Shown here: in pieces, positions 1-9,701 of the stretch
How the letters are laid out: the number at the start of each line of letters is the position of its first letter
How positions within the stretch are numbered: the stretch's first letter is position 1
DNA from: CAWBOY01 sp963790585
GTDB lineage: Bacteria > Planctomycetota > Planctomycetia > Gemmatales > Gemmataceae
Direction: 5' to 3'
NCBI GenBank assembly: GCA_963790585.1
Contig: CAWBOY010000006.1
Coordinates: forward strand, 1,172,673 to 1,236,672
Length of the DNA stretch: 64,000 bases
The notes under the pieces: model-generated
What the model was told of the DNA's origin: nothing
Database searches by the model: none
The model's input: only the letters and a program-made list of their open reading frames with translations
Position numbers and translations under genes: made by a program

Positions 1-1
1 T

Positions 2-244
2 GCCGGCCGGGGCGAAGGTCTGCAAATTGACGCTGCCTACTTGCATCACTTGAAAGAGGGAGAGCGGAGGCGCATGCCCGTGGATAAGGTCGCCGTCCGA
101 GTGGCTCGTAACAGGGCCGACATCCTCATCGGCGGGATCGTCGAGGGGGAATTCCCGGCTCGACCCGAGGCGACGAAGTGCAAGGCGTGCGACATGCGGG
201 CCATCTGTCAACACGCGATGTGTGGCAAGTACGATTTGCTTTAG
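2..244 (+). CDS. C-terminal end of a helicase/nuclease (PD-(D/E)xK, Fe-S type), partial
   Basis: The reading frame is open from the window edge, so only the last 80 residues are seen. They end in a cysteine cluster, CKACDMRAIC, after a stretch rich in V, D and R. This resembles the C-terminal iron-sulfur segment of RecB/AddB/Cas4-type nuclease domains, where the last three cysteines hold a 4Fe-4S cluster. Such domains often close a UvrD-like helicase. Placement just upstream of a methyltransferase and a restriction helicase suggests it belongs to the same defence locus. The catalytic part lies outside the window, so the family call is inference from the cysteine pattern. Confidence 0.5.
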   Translation, partial: AGRGEGLQIDAAYLHHLKEGERRRMPVDKVAVRVARNRADILIGGIVEGEFPARPEATKCKACDMRAICQHAMCGKYDLL

Positions 245-266
245 TGCGGCGACGAAGGAAACTCCG

Positions 267-1964
267 ATGGCGAAGAAGAAGCCGGCTGCTGGTGGTGATG
301 GTCTAGGCAACGTCGAGGATTATCGCCACAAGGGAGCGAAGCGGAAGAACAACCCTCCCGCCAAGATCGCTGCCGAGGGAACAGTGCCGATCCTGCCGAA
401 GATCGAGTATTCCTACAGCCCGCGCCGACCGCCCGTTCTACGCTTCGACACCACGGGCGCTGCCGACATATTGCCGGAGTTGTTGGCCGAATCTACCCGG
501 CGCAAGCTGACGCCGGAGGAAGCCCAGATCCTTGCTGAGGCGTTGCGCACACAGGAACCGTGGCTGGAATGGGCCGGGAAGCGCGAATCCGAAGCTGCCG
601 GGTTCAGCGTCGATCCCGTGGCTCTCCACATGCACGAACGGATCTCCGCGCAGGCCATTCTGAGAGTCGCTGCCCGGCAGGATGTACAACGCTCTCTTTT
701 CTCCGACCCAGAGCAGGAATACCAGGAGGCGGTGCAGTTCTATCGTCATGACGTTGACTGGACGAACCGGCTCATCTTGGGTGATAGCCTCCAGGTCATG
801 GCGTCTCTGGCGCGTAGGGAGGATCTGGCGGGTAAGGTACAGATGATCTACATGGATCCGCCGTATGGGATTAATTATGGATCTAACTTTCAGTCCGAAG
901 TAGGTCAGCGGGATCTGAAGGACAATGATACGTATCTGACGCGCGAAGCAGAAATGGTCAAGGCTTATCGAGACACCTGGCATATCGGCGTTCACTCATA
1001 CCTTAGCTACCTTCGGGATCGTTTGATAGTGGGGAGGGGATTGCTGGCTGATACTGGTAGCATTTTCGTGCAGATTGGCGACGAAAATGTTCACCGACTA
1101 CGGCTCATGATGGATGAAGTATTTGGAATCAACAATTTCGTTCGGCAAATCGTAGTGCGGAAGACAACTGGAAGCACGGCTGACCTTATCCCTGGCACGT
1201 CTGATTATCTATTATGGTATGCAAGGAATAAACCCTCTGCTCGGTTTCGAGCAATTTTTAACGTCAAGAAGCCCGGCGAAGTTGGGGCCACCGGCTATTT
1301 AAAGTACGAACGATCCTCGGGAGAACGATGCCCATTAGCTGAAGATCTGAGCAGGATGCCATCGGATGCCGAAATATACGCCGGCGACAATATTACGAGT
1401 CAAAGTATTGGGCGTAGCAAGGGTGAAGGGGCCGCCTCATGGTTCACCGTTTTGCTCGACGGAAACTCCTTTGATCCGGGCCCCAAGGCTCGATGGAAAA
1501 CCAATCAAGAGGGGATGGACCGTCTACTTTTTGCTGAACGACTGATTGGGGGCGAACGCACGACTGTATCGTATAAAAGAAAGCTCTCTGACTTTCCAGT
1601 ATCACCACTCTTGGATTTGTGGCTCGATACAGTAGGCCAAAATCAACTTGGTGGAGAGAAATTATACGTTGTCCAAACCGCGAACAAGATTGTTGCTCGT
1701 TGTCTCTTAATGACCACCGATCCTGGGGATTTAGTCCTCGATCCTACATGCGGGAGCGGGACAACAGCCGTCGTCGCAGAACACTGGGGACGGCGATGGA
1801 TCACCATCGATACCAGCCGAGTCGCCATCGCTATTGCACGTCAGCGGCTGCTCACAGCAAAATATGAATACTTCGCGTTACGGGAAGGCCGAGCGGGAGT
1901 GAACGGCAACTTCAAATACAAGTCTGTACCCCACATCACGCTCAAGAGCATCGCCCAAAACTAG
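267..1964 (+). CDS. DNA methyltransferase, catalytic part (Mod-like, beta class), ended by an in-frame TAG
   Basis: This is a site-specific DNA methyltransferase of the type III Mod-like kind, probably modifying adenine-N6 or cytosine-N4. The catalytic motif DPPYG is near residue 197. The SAM-binding motif DPTCGSGTT is near residue 492. The order catalytic-then-SAM defines the beta class. The ATG at 267 is preferred to the GTG at 222 because an AAGGAA-type ribosome site lies just upstream. The frame stops at TAG 1962-1964, but translation past it in the same frame (NLDPIFAKHEPIL) continues directly into the next entry. Homologues, as I recall them, are single proteins of about 1000 residues, so this is probably one gene cut by a nonsense codon. 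Confidence 0.85.
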   Translation: MAKKKPAAGGDGLGNVEDYRHKGAKRKNNPPAKIAAEGTVPILPKIEYSYSPRRPPVLRFDTTGAADILPELLAESTRRKLTPEEAQILAEALRTQEPWLEWAGKRESEAAGFSVDPVALHMHERISAQAILRVAARQDVQRSLFSDPEQEYQEAVQFYRHDVDWTNRLILGDSLQVMASLARREDLAGKVQMIYMDPPYGINYGSNFQSEVGQRDLKDNDTYLTREAEMVKAYRDTWHIGVHSYLSYLRDRLIVGRGLLADTGSIFVQIGDENVHRLRLMMDEVFGINNFVRQIVVRKTTGSTADLIPGTSDYLLWYARNKPSARFRAIFNVKKPGEVGATGYLKYERSSGERCPLAEDLSRMPSDAEIYAGDNITSQSIGRSKGEGAASWFTVLLDGNSFDPGPKARWKTNQEGMDRLLFAERLIGGERTTVSYKRKLSDFPVSPLLDLWLDTVGQNQLGGEKLYVVQTANKIVARCLLMTTDPGDLVLDPTCGSGTTAVVAEHWGRRWITIDTSRVAIAIARQRLLTAKYEYFALREGRAGVNGNFKYKSVPHITLKSIAQN

Positions 1965-2000
1965 AACCTAGACCCCATCTTCGCCAAGCACGAACCGATA

Positions 2001-3326
2001 TTGAAGGTAAAACTGGAGTCTTGCAACTCTCTATTAGCCAAGTTGACGACTGAGATCCGTCATCGCCTGGGATTGAAACTCATCGACAAACAACGGGCCG
2101 AAGGCAAGCGCGGCGTCACCGATGCCGATCGGCGGCGTTGGGAGTTGCCGGAGAAGGGCAAACAATGGGAACATTGGCAGGTTCCCTTCGACACCGACCC
2201 GGATTGGCCGAAAGAATTGGCCGACGCCGTGACTGCCTATCGCAAGGCATGGCGGGCCAAGATGGATGAGGTCAACGCTTGCATCGCCGCCAATGCCGAG
2301 CAGGAGGAGCTGGTCGATCAGCCGGAGGTCGTCAAGGGCGTGGTCCGTGTGAGCGGCCCATTCACCGTCGAAGCGGTGCAGCCGCCGGAACTCTCGTTGA
2401 GCGACGTGATCGATACACTGTCTCCGATCGGAGGCGCGCCGGAGTCGCTCGACACCTTCGCACCGGCTCGGACGGTTCGTGAGGTGCGCGCGAAGAATGA
2501 ATTCGAGGTGCAAAACGTCGAAGCCTATCTCGACCAGATGGTGAAGCTGCTGCGCATGGATGGTGTGCGTTTTCCGAACAACAAGGAGATGGTCTTCACG
2601 CGCATGGAGCGCATCGCCGGCGGTGGGACAAGCATTCACGCCGAAGGGCGTTGGGTTCCCAAGGGCGAAGTCGATCCGGATGCCGAAGGTCAGGCGACGG
2701 TGGCGATCGTCTTCGGCCCGCAATATGGCCCGGTCACGGCCAAGCAGGTGGAAGAGCTAATCCGGGCATCCAGCCGGAGAGGTTATGACGATCTCGTGGT
2801 CGCCGGCTTCAGCTTCGACGGCCCCGCGCAAGCCGTCATCAGCGAAGCTCAGCATCCAAAACTGCGCGTCCACATGGCCCATATCCGACCCGACGTGAAC
2901 CCCGGCATGAATGGCCTGCTCAAAGAGCAGCCCGGCAGTCAGCTCTTCACGGTCTTCGGCCAGCCGCGCACGATCCTCAACGGGCCGGACAAGCAGGGCG
3001 AATATACGGTCATCATGGAAGGAGTCGATATTTACGATCCGGTCGCCAACACGATCCGCAGCACCGAAGATCAGAAAGTGGCCGCCTGGTTCCTCGACGG
3101 CGACTACGATGGCCGTTGCTTCTGCATCACCCAGGCATTCTTTCCCGACAAGACAGCCTGGGAGAAGCTAAGCAAAGCCCTCGGCGGCGTGGTTGATCCA
3201 GAACGGTTCGAGGCGCTGTCGGGAACGATATCGTTGCCGTTTCCGGCCGGGAAGCATAAGTGCGTGGCGGTGAAGGTGATAGATCCACGGGGGAATGAGG
3301 TGATGCAGGTGCATCGGCTGGGGTGA
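2001..3326 (+). CDS. C-terminal half of the same DNA methyltransferase
   Basis: These 441 residues are in the same reading frame as the upstream catalytic part, and only the TAG at 1962-1964 separates them. The segment includes the phrases VTDADRRRWELPE, KGVVRVSGPFTVEAV and AHIRPDVNP, which I associate with the C-terminal region of large Mod-like methyltransferases paired with DEAD-box restriction subunits. It has no methylase motifs of its own and probably serves specificity or subunit contacts. The listed start is a TTG without a convincing ribosome site, so independent translation is doubtful. It is either a dead half-gene, a readthrough product, or intact in reality if the TAG is an error. 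Confidence 0.7.
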   Translation: MKVKLESCNSLLAKLTTEIRHRLGLKLIDKQRAEGKRGVTDADRRRWELPEKGKQWEHWQVPFDTDPDWPKELADAVTAYRKAWRAKMDEVNACIAANAEQEELVDQPEVVKGVVRVSGPFTVEAVQPPELSLSDVIDTLSPIGGAPESLDTFAPARTVREVRAKNEFEVQNVEAYLDQMVKLLRMDGVRFPNNKEMVFTRMERIAGGGTSIHAEGRWVPKGEVDPDAEGQATVAIVFGPQYGPVTAKQVEELIRASSRRGYDDLVVAGFSFDGPAQAVISEAQHPKLRVHMAHIRPDVNPGMNGLLKEQPGSQLFTVFGQPRTILNGPDKQGEYTVIMEGVDIYDPVANTIRSTEDQKVAAWFLDGDYDGRCFCITQAFFPDKTAWEKLSKALGGVVDPERFEALSGTISLPFPAGKHKCVAVKVIDPRGNEVMQVHRLG

Positions 3327-3446
3327 AATTTTGACCTTGAGGCAATCCAGAAAGTCTCCCCACCCAGGGGCGCTGCGCATCCTAGGTGGGAAGATGTGAC
3401 TTTCGGAGAGGCTCTTTTCAGGCGAATGGCATCGTGAGGATACTTT

Positions 3447-3698
3447 ATGATAAAGATTGACGCCGAACTCGACGTTGTCCGCAAACAACTTGGCCGCGCC
3501 GAGGCTGCGTTGGATTCGTTGCGCCGTGACGTGAAGCCGAAGAGCGAGAAGATGTACAATCTGATGTCGGAGTCTTACATCGACATGATACAGGGGTTGC
3601 GTGCTCAGATTGATGCTTATATTCGTGAATACGAAAAGGACTGCGATTCCGGGTTCAATCAGAATAAGAATGTTCAGCCCAGCGAGCAACCGCAATGA
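3447..3698 (+). CDS. Small coiled-coil protein between mod and res
   Basis: This is an 83-residue protein with a GAGGA ribosome site before its ATG. Its stop overlaps the next gene's start in an ATGA, so it should be translationally coupled to the restriction subunit. The first 65 residues are charged, with heptad-like leucine and isoleucine spacing, suggesting one long helix or coiled coil. The tail is Q/N-rich. I do not recognise a family. The position inside the operon suggests an accessory or bridging subunit of the R-M complex, which is inference only. Confidence 0.7.
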   Translation: MIKIDAELDVVRKQLGRAEAALDSLRRDVKPKSEKMYNLMSESYIDMIQGLRAQIDAYIREYEKDCDSGFNQNKNVQPSEQPQ

Positions 3699-6600
3699 GC
3701 GATCCAACCCCGAAAATCCCGATCCAGGCCGTCGAAAAGCCGATTCTCTGCCCTCCGTACGTCGAACCAAACGATCATTGGATCTACGACACAGAGACTG
3801 GCAAAGCATCTCACGCCGGGATCCGCCGGCCGGCGAGCTATTGGTACAAGACCGATCGCACAGGTTCGGCCCAACTCGAGCTGTTTGCCGAGGAAGAGCG
3901 GGATGACCTGCCGCTGGTGAACCTATTGCGTGACGACGTGCGCCGATGGCGCGAAGCCGACTACCGTGGGGCGTCGAACACCACCAGGGAACTATTGCGG
4001 TTCTGGGCGAATCCGAAGCGCGGGCGGCGGTTGTTCTTCTGCCAACGGGAGGCGGTAGAGACGATCATCTATTTGGCCGAATTGCGCATCCCTGGCAAAT
4101 CATCTCGCACCGGCTTCAAGAACTTCTCGCTGACGGATGAGAACCTGGCCCGACTGCTCCGTGGGGAACAGCTAACCGGCATCACCTTGAGCAATCCGAA
4201 TTTCTACCCAACTCTTATCGATGTGCCTTCCGATGCGAGCTTGATTCCGTTGCAGCGGCTGGGTTGCAAGATGGCGACTGGATCCGGCAAGACCGTCGTC
4301 ATGGCCATGCTGATCGCATGGGCCTTCTGCAACCGCGGCGTGAACAGAGCAACCAAGGAGTACCCGAGCGCAGTCCTGATTTGTTGCCCGAACCTTACGG
4401 TGAAGGAACGGCTTCAGGTTCTCCGGCCCGACAATCCCGATAACTACTTCGCCGCCTTTGACATTGTGCCCGTGAATCTGCGATCCCATCTTCAAGCCGG
4501 CAAGGTATTGATCGAAAACTGGCATCGCTTCGCCCCGGAGTCGGAACACAAGGAGGGGGACAAGAGTTATGCCGTCGTCAACAAGGGCCCGGAGACGCCA
4601 GAAACCATTGCCCGTCGTGTGCTTGGCGACTTGTTCGATCACCTGCCCATTATGGTGCTGAACGATGAAGGGCACCACTGCTGGCGGCCGGCTTCACCCG
4701 ACCGCAGAGTGGAAGAAGTCGATACGGCCAAGAGGGGGCGGAAGAGGGCAGATGTTACCCGAGAAGAAGCGAGCGAGCTGGAGGAAGAAGCGAATGAGGC
4801 TCGCGTTTGGCTCGAAGGGTTGGACCGTATCAATAACTGCCTCGGTCAAGGTAAGCCAGGCATTTCGATGTGTGTCGACCTGTCGGCGACTCCATTTTAT
4901 ATCAAGGGATCGGGATACCCTGAAGGCCAGCCTTTTCCGTGGCTGGTCAGTGACTTCGGCCTCGTGGATGCCATCGAGTCGGGCATCGTCAAGATTCCCC
5001 GGCTTCCCGTGAAAGATGATCGGGGCATGAAGGACGAGGCGGGGCGGCCTGATCCGAAATACTTCCGCCTTTGGCGCAATATCACCAATTCCTTACAGCC
5101 GAGCGAGAAGCATGGGAGTGGCAAGCCCAAGGCCGAGGTCGCCTACCGCGAAGCCGAGGGAGCGCTCAAACAGATCGCGGGGCAGTGGCTAGAGAAGTTT
5201 GGGTATATCCAGCAGGCGACGCCGGACCAAGAACGCATTCCGCCGGTCCTCATTATTGTCTGCGACAACACCGATATTGCCGATTACTTTTATCGCAAGA
5301 TCAGCGGCGAACAGGAAGCCGAAACGGTGACGCAACAAGACGTCGAGGATGTGGAAGCCGGCGAGGAGGATGATGAGGCGCCGAAGGGTCGCAAGGCCAA
5401 GCCGAAGAAGAAGCCGATCGTCTATGGCAAGAGCGCCATCCTGCCCGAATTCGCCAATACCGACGCCAAGAATTACACGGTCCGGATCGACTCCAAGCTC
5501 CTCAAAGAAGCCGAAAGCGAAGACCCATCCAAGAAAAAGCAGGCGCACGCCGAAGAGTTACGCAAGGTCATAGCCACGGTCGGCAAGCCGGGCGAACCGG
5601 GTGAATTCGTGCGCTGTGTCGTATCGGTCGCCATGCTCACCGAAGGCTGGGACGCCAACAACGTCACCCATATTCTTGGCATCCGGGCGTTTGGAAGCCA
5701 GCTACTCTGCGAGCAGGTCGTGGGTCGAGGCTTGCGCCGCATGAGTTATGAACCGGATCCGGACACAGGGCTATTGAGCGAGGAATATGTTGACGTTTAC
5801 GGTATCCCCTTCTCGGTTATTCCGTACAAGGGGCGTCCCGTCGATACGGCGACTCCAGAAGACAAGCCGAAGAATCGGGTATGGGCCTTGCCAGACCGTG
5901 AGGATCTGGAGATTCGATTTCCGGTTGTGAATGGATACGTCTTTCAAACTACGAAGGGCTTGCTGAAGTGCAACATCGCGGAAATCGAGCCACTTGGGAT
6001 CGACCCTCGCCTCGAACCAACCACAACTTTCCTACGGCCGACGGCAGGCTACCAAGACACACAGGCAGGGATCGTGCCGTTCGAGTTCATCGAACAAAAC
6101 CGGGATTCCTATTACGCCCAGACCCACTTCCAGGGGATCCTCTTCCAGATCACGCAGAAGATCATCGACGACATGCTTGCGCCAACAAGGGACAGGAGCG
6201 ATAAGAAGAGCCGAGTTTTCCGGCTCCAATCCCGACATCAGTTGTTCCCGCAGGTCTTTGCTTTCGCCCAGGCGTTCGTGCGCAGCAAGGTGAACTTCAA
6301 CGGCGTCGATACACGGGAGCTGGGCTTAGAGAAGTACATGATGCTGGCAGTGGAGCGCCTGCGCGACGCCATCCTGCCTGATGACACAGCCGGCGAACCG
6401 CCGCTTCTACCGATCCTTGACCGCTATCGGCCCGTGGGGAAGACCGGCGGCGTCGATTTCCCGACGACTCGCCCAATCTCGACCACGACCAAGAGTCATA
6501 TCAACTCCGTAGTGCGCCACTCAACCTGGGAAGCCGAAGCCGCGAAGGTGCTAGAAGCCAGCGATCGTGTAAAGTGCTACGCCCGAAACGACCACCTGGG

Positions 6601-6859
6601 CCTGAATATCAGATATGAATATCTGAAGGTCGATCATGACTACGAGCCAGACTTTATCGTCCGCATGACCAATGATCTCGCGCTGTTGTTGGAGATCAAA
6701 GGCTACGAGGTCCACAATCCGGAGCAGACCCAAGCCAAGCACAGCGCGGCGCGGAGATGGACAACGGCGGTGAACAACCAGGGCGAGTTCGGCAAGTGGG
6801 ATTTCATGGTGTGCCGTGATCTTGAGGTTCTGGATCAGAAGCTGCGAGAATGCGTCTAA
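3695..6859 (+). CDS. Type III-like restriction endonuclease subunit R (DEAD helicase + PD-ExK nuclease)
   Basis: This 1054-residue protein is the ATP-dependent translocase/nuclease partner of the upstream methyltransferase. The superfamily 2 helicase motifs are plain: ATGSGKT at residues 194-200, DEGHH near 324, SATPF near 397, and the arginine-finger motif GRGLRR near 677. Near the C-terminus PDF (D about 986) and EIK (about 1000-1002) form a PD-(D/E)xK nuclease signature. An acidic, lysine-rich insertion around residues 545-575 separates the helicase lobes. The layout fits the BPTD_3080-like family of restriction enzymes. No frameshift is visible, so this subunit looks intact while its methylase partner has a nonsense codon. 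Confidence 0.88.
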   Translation: MSDPTPKIPIQAVEKPILCPPYVEPNDHWIYDTETGKASHAGIRRPASYWYKTDRTGSAQLELFAEEERDDLPLVNLLRDDVRRWREADYRGASNTTRELLRFWANPKRGRRLFFCQREAVETIIYLAELRIPGKSSRTGFKNFSLTDENLARLLRGEQLTGITLSNPNFYPTLIDVPSDASLIPLQRLGCKMATGSGKTVVMAMLIAWAFCNRGVNRATKEYPSAVLICCPNLTVKERLQVLRPDNPDNYFAAFDIVPVNLRSHLQAGKVLIENWHRFAPESEHKEGDKSYAVVNKGPETPETIARRVLGDLFDHLPIMVLNDEGHHCWRPASPDRRVEEVDTAKRGRKRADVTREEASELEEEANEARVWLEGLDRINNCLGQGKPGISMCVDLSATPFYIKGSGYPEGQPFPWLVSDFGLVDAIESGIVKIPRLPVKDDRGMKDEAGRPDPKYFRLWRNITNSLQPSEKHGSGKPKAEVAYREAEGALKQIAGQWLEKFGYIQQATPDQERIPPVLIIVCDNTDIADYFYRKISGEQEAETVTQQDVEDVEAGEEDDEAPKGRKAKPKKKPIVYGKSAILPEFANTDAKNYTVRIDSKLLKEAESEDPSKKKQAHAEELRKVIATVGKPGEPGEFVRCVVSVAMLTEGWDANNVTHILGIRAFGSQLLCEQVVGRGLRRMSYEPDPDTGLLSEEYVDVYGIPFSVIPYKGRPVDTATPEDKPKNRVWALPDREDLEIRFPVVNGYVFQTTKGLLKCNIAEIEPLGIDPRLEPTTTFLRPTAGYQDTQAGIVPFEFIEQNRDSYYAQTHFQGILFQITQKIIDDMLAPTRDRSDKKSRVFRLQSRHQLFPQVFAFAQAFVRSKVNFNGVDTRELGLEKYMMLAVERLRDAILPDDTAGEPPLLPILDRYRPVGKTGGVDFPTTRPISTTTKSHINSVVRHSTWEAEAAKVLEASDRVKCYARNDHLGLNIRYEYLKVDHDYEPDFIVRMTNDLALLLEIKGYEVHNPEQTQAKHSAARRWTTAVNNQGEFGKWDFMVCRDLEVLDQKLRECV

Positions 6860-6993
6860 CACTGGCAAATAGAACCAAACATTCTCTTGCCTCATCGTAG
6901 CTAGTCGAATGAAGGTTCCATGGCATCAGTCTAGGTACGATGGTTTATTGGCCCAAGGGCCCTCGGGTAGCCGATAATCTCAACCTGCCGTCG

Positions 6994-7590
6994 TCACTCA
7001 TTCCACCATTTCACCCGGTGATCAATAAATTCGCGCATATTCCGCGCCGACCGCTCGACCGAGGGAACTTCCATGTCTTCCCGCCCGATCTTCTTCAGAT
7101 ACGCAGCTGCCTCCGCCTGCGTCCATAGGCACATCCGCGCGTTTTCCTCGGCCTGCTTCACCGTCTCGAAGCCAGTCAGGAACCGCAGCGTCCCGTCCGG
7201 ATTATAGTGCCCTTCCGAACAAACAAGCTTCCAGGCATCGACCTCAACGCACAGCCTGTAGCCGGCGTAGCGAGCCATGTCGAACAGGCGGTTGGCGTGC
7301 GCCACGTCCTCATCGTCAACAGGACTTGATTTGGATTGTGCCGACATCCCCAAATTCCACCAGAACCGAACCGCGAGATCGAGCGTTTCGATCATGTGGA
7401 ACAGAGTAAGCGTTGTCCAGCCGTCACCCAGGCCATAGTAATCAGGCATTCGCAACAGGATGATCGGCGCCGAGTTGCTCAGTCGTTCCGCCTCGACTTC
7501 GTCGCCCCGTTCCATGGCAGCCGTTATCAATGGAAGGCGCTCGTCGGGCGTGAGCCGGTCGTAGAGCCGTGCCAGTGCCTTGGTGTTCAT
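6994..7590 (-). CDS. Hypothetical protein of the phage-like element
   Basis: This 198-residue protein starts at an ATG preceded by AGGAG at good spacing. It is mostly helical, rich in tryptophan and aromatic residues in the middle, without signal peptide or membrane segment. The final 60 residues hold a short helix-turn pattern (QAEAAAYLKKIGRE) that could be an excisionase/MerR-like fold, though this is weak. Its start overlaps the stop of the upstream gene at 7587-7590, so the two are co-translated. No known family recognised. Confidence 0.6.
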   Translation of the reverse strand: MNTKALARLYDRLTPDERLPLITAAMERGDEVEAERLSNSAPIILLRMPDYYGLGDGWTTLTLFHMIETLDLAVRFWWNLGMSAQSKSSPVDDEDVAHANRLFDMARYAGYRLCVEVDAWKLVCSEGHYNPDGTLRFLTGFETVKQAEENARMCLWTQAEAAAYLKKIGREDMEVPSVERSARNMREFIDHRVKWWNE

Positions 7591-7895
7591 TCCAGGTCTC
7601 CTCTCACAGGACGTTTTTTGAGGACCGTCTCGAGTAACGCCACGCGAGCGGCCAGATTATTGGCCTCGATGGCTTTCAGCGCAATAGCGGCCAGATGCCC
7701 CGCAGCACGGGCCTTGGTCTCCGTCTCCATGAACGGATCCGCCTGCACGGCGGCCGTCAAATTTTCGAGCAGCTTGAGGATGTCCGCCGGCGTCCGCATT
7801 GAGACGATCGGGGGGCGGCCAACGGAATCTCCCGCAAGCCCTTTCTTATGAAGGAACACCGTCTGAAGATCTCGCAGCCGTCTGTGAAGTTTCAT
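7587..7895 (-). CDS. Hypothetical small helical protein
   Basis: About 102 residues, basic at the N-terminus and helical through the rest, with an alanine-rich stretch near the end. It is the middle gene of a leftward three-gene run (7909-8289, this one, 6994-7590) with overlapping or near-overlapping ends. A GTG at 7904 is an alternative start; the ATG at 7895 is chosen on codon type only. No family recognised. The context among phage-like genes suggests a role in the integrated element. Confidence 0.5.
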   Translation of the reverse strand: MKLHRRLRDLQTVFLHKKGLAGDSVGRPPIVSMRTPADILKLLENLTAAVQADPFMETETKARAAGHLAAIALKAIEANNLAARVALLETVLKKRPVRGDLE

Positions 7896-7908
7896 GTTGT
7901 CCACACCA

Positions 7909-8289
7909 TTAAGGGATCATAGATGTTTCCAATGCTTGCTGCTCCAGGCTCACCAGGCGCTCTTCGATGTCTGCGGCTTCGCGATATTTGACGCTGATCT
8001 CCAATATCGTTCGCGCGGCGCCCAATCGCACGTTGGCTGGGGTGTTCCCCTTGAGCAAATCCAACATTGTTTTGATGGCCTCTGTTCCCGCCGCCGTCAA
8101 CGTACCCGAGTGCCGTTGCACCATGTCACCGCGAACAACCTGAATCTGACGGCGGAATTCCAGATCGGCCATCCTGCGTTGGAGCGTACGTTTGCTGATG
8201 CCGGCCTTCTGGGCCGCGGTCTCAATGCTGGCTCCGCAGGCGAGCGCCAAGATGGCGCTGTCATCTTTGGCACGCTTGTCAGCACTCAT
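7909..8289 (-). CDS. HTH protein resembling phage terminase small subunit or a regulator
   Basis: A protein of 126 residues. The start at 8289 is chosen because AAAGGAGGG lies eight bases upstream. An N-terminal helix-turn-helix (ETAAQKAGISKRTLQRRM) is followed by a helical part ending in a predicted coiled coil. This architecture occurs in terminase small subunits and in phage DNA-binding regulators. Directly upstream on the same strand is a ParB-methylase pseudogene, a pair often seen in phage packaging regions. DNA binding is well supported; the packaging role is inference. Confidence 0.6.
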   Translation of the reverse strand: MSADKRAKDDSAILALACGASIETAAQKAGISKRTLQRRMADLEFRRQIQVVRGDMVQRHSGTLTAAGTEAIKTMLDLLKGNTPANVRLGAARTILEISVKYREAADIEERLVSLEQQALETSMIP

Positions 8290-8352
8290 CTTGGCACCCT
8301 CCTTTCCTTGCACGATTGCGTCGTTCCGAGCGTTAGAACTGCGAATGTCGGG

Positions 8353-9701
8353 TTAGGATGCCGTTTGCGTCACCACTACCGGCTTCTTCACGAACGGTTC
8401 CCCTGTCTCGGCGTGGATCGCCTGCTTACCGGTGAATTTCTCCCATCGTTCGACAATGACGTCACAATAGGGCAGATCCAGTTCCATCAGGAAAGCCCTA
8501 CGCCCGGTCTGCTCGGCAGCGATGAGTGTGGACCCGCTTCCACCGAATAGGTCCAGAACGTGCTCGCCGGGCTTCGATGAGGTACTCGATGGCTCGGGTG
8601 GCAAGTTCGACGGGCTTCTCCGTTAAATGACACATGGATTGCGGGTTGACCTTCTTAATGGCCCAGAGATCAGTGGCATTGTTAGGGCCATAGAAGTGGT
8701 GTGCAGCCCCTTCTCGCCAACCGTAGAAGCATTGCTCGTGAGAGCCCATGAAATCCTTGCGCGTTAGCACCGGGTGCAGCTTGTCCCACACGATCGACTG
8801 GCTGAAATACAAGCCGCACTTCTTCAAGGCCGGCGGATAATTAGACAAGTTGCTGTACCCACCCCACAGATAAAAACCTCGTCCGGGCAAAAGCACACGC
8901 GCGTATGTTTGCGAACCACGCCTCTAGCAAACGATCGAACTCGTCGTCGCTGACGAAATCATTGGCTAGGGGTCGATCTTTGGCACGCATCTTCTTGGTG
9001 GTCTTCTGCGACTTCTCGGGGTGACGCTCCAAGTCGAAGCCCTGATGATGGGTTGTACCTTGGAACGATGACAGACCTGTAGCAATGGCGTTATTGGAGC
9101 GAGGCTCGACTTTGACTCCGTACGGCGGATCGCAATTCGCCAAGTGGATCGGAGCCCCATCCAACAACCGGTCTACATCCGCTGGCTTACTTGAGTCCCC
9201 ACACAGCAAGCGGTGTCTGCCGAGAATCCAGAGATCGCCTGGTTTGGTCGTGGCCTCGTCTGGGGGTTCGGGGATGTCATCGGGATCCGTGAATCCTTCC
9301 GTGGTGGGCGGATCCATCAATCGATCCAGGTCCTCGGCGGAGAATCCGGTCAAATCCAAGTCGATATCCATCCCTTGCAGCGCGATCAACTCGATCGCCA
9401 GCTTGTCGTCATCCCATTGGGACAGCGTCGCCGTTTGGTTATCGGCCAGGCGATACGCCTTCGTTTGGGCTGGAGATAATCCAACGGCTACATGGACTGG
9501 CACCTCGGTCATCTCGAGCTTCAGTGCGGCCTTAAACCTCGTATGCCCGACGATAATCACGCCATCTTCATCCACTACAATCGGTTGGCGGAAGCCGAAT
9601 TCTTTGATGGATGCCGCCACCATATCAACGGCGGCGTCGTTGATGCGGGGGTTATTCTCGTAGGGTCGAATAGAGGCGATCGGTCGTAGTTCCACAAGCA
9701 T
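8353..9701 (-). pseudogene. ParB-domain DNA methylase, broken by two frameshifts
   Basis: Read leftward from the ATG at 9701, the first 110 residues are a ParB-like domain with the GHTR motif. A methylase follows with CDPPYG near residue 190. The frame then shifts near 8895-8905, continues as LPGRGFYLWGGYS, shifts again at the GG of 8581-8582, and ends in the SAM motif DLFGGSGST. All three pieces align end to end as one beta-class methylase of about 450 residues, a common phage/prophage protein ('ParB N-terminal, DNA modification methylase'). Frame one to two fits loss of one GC unit in a GCGCG run; the second fits one extra C. It is either decayed or a sequencing artefact. Confidence 0.85.

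Noticed and set aside
438..995. Long leftward frame inside the methyltransferase
   Set aside because: It lies wholly within a gene with clear motifs on the other strand; composition is that of a shadow frame in GC-rich DNA.
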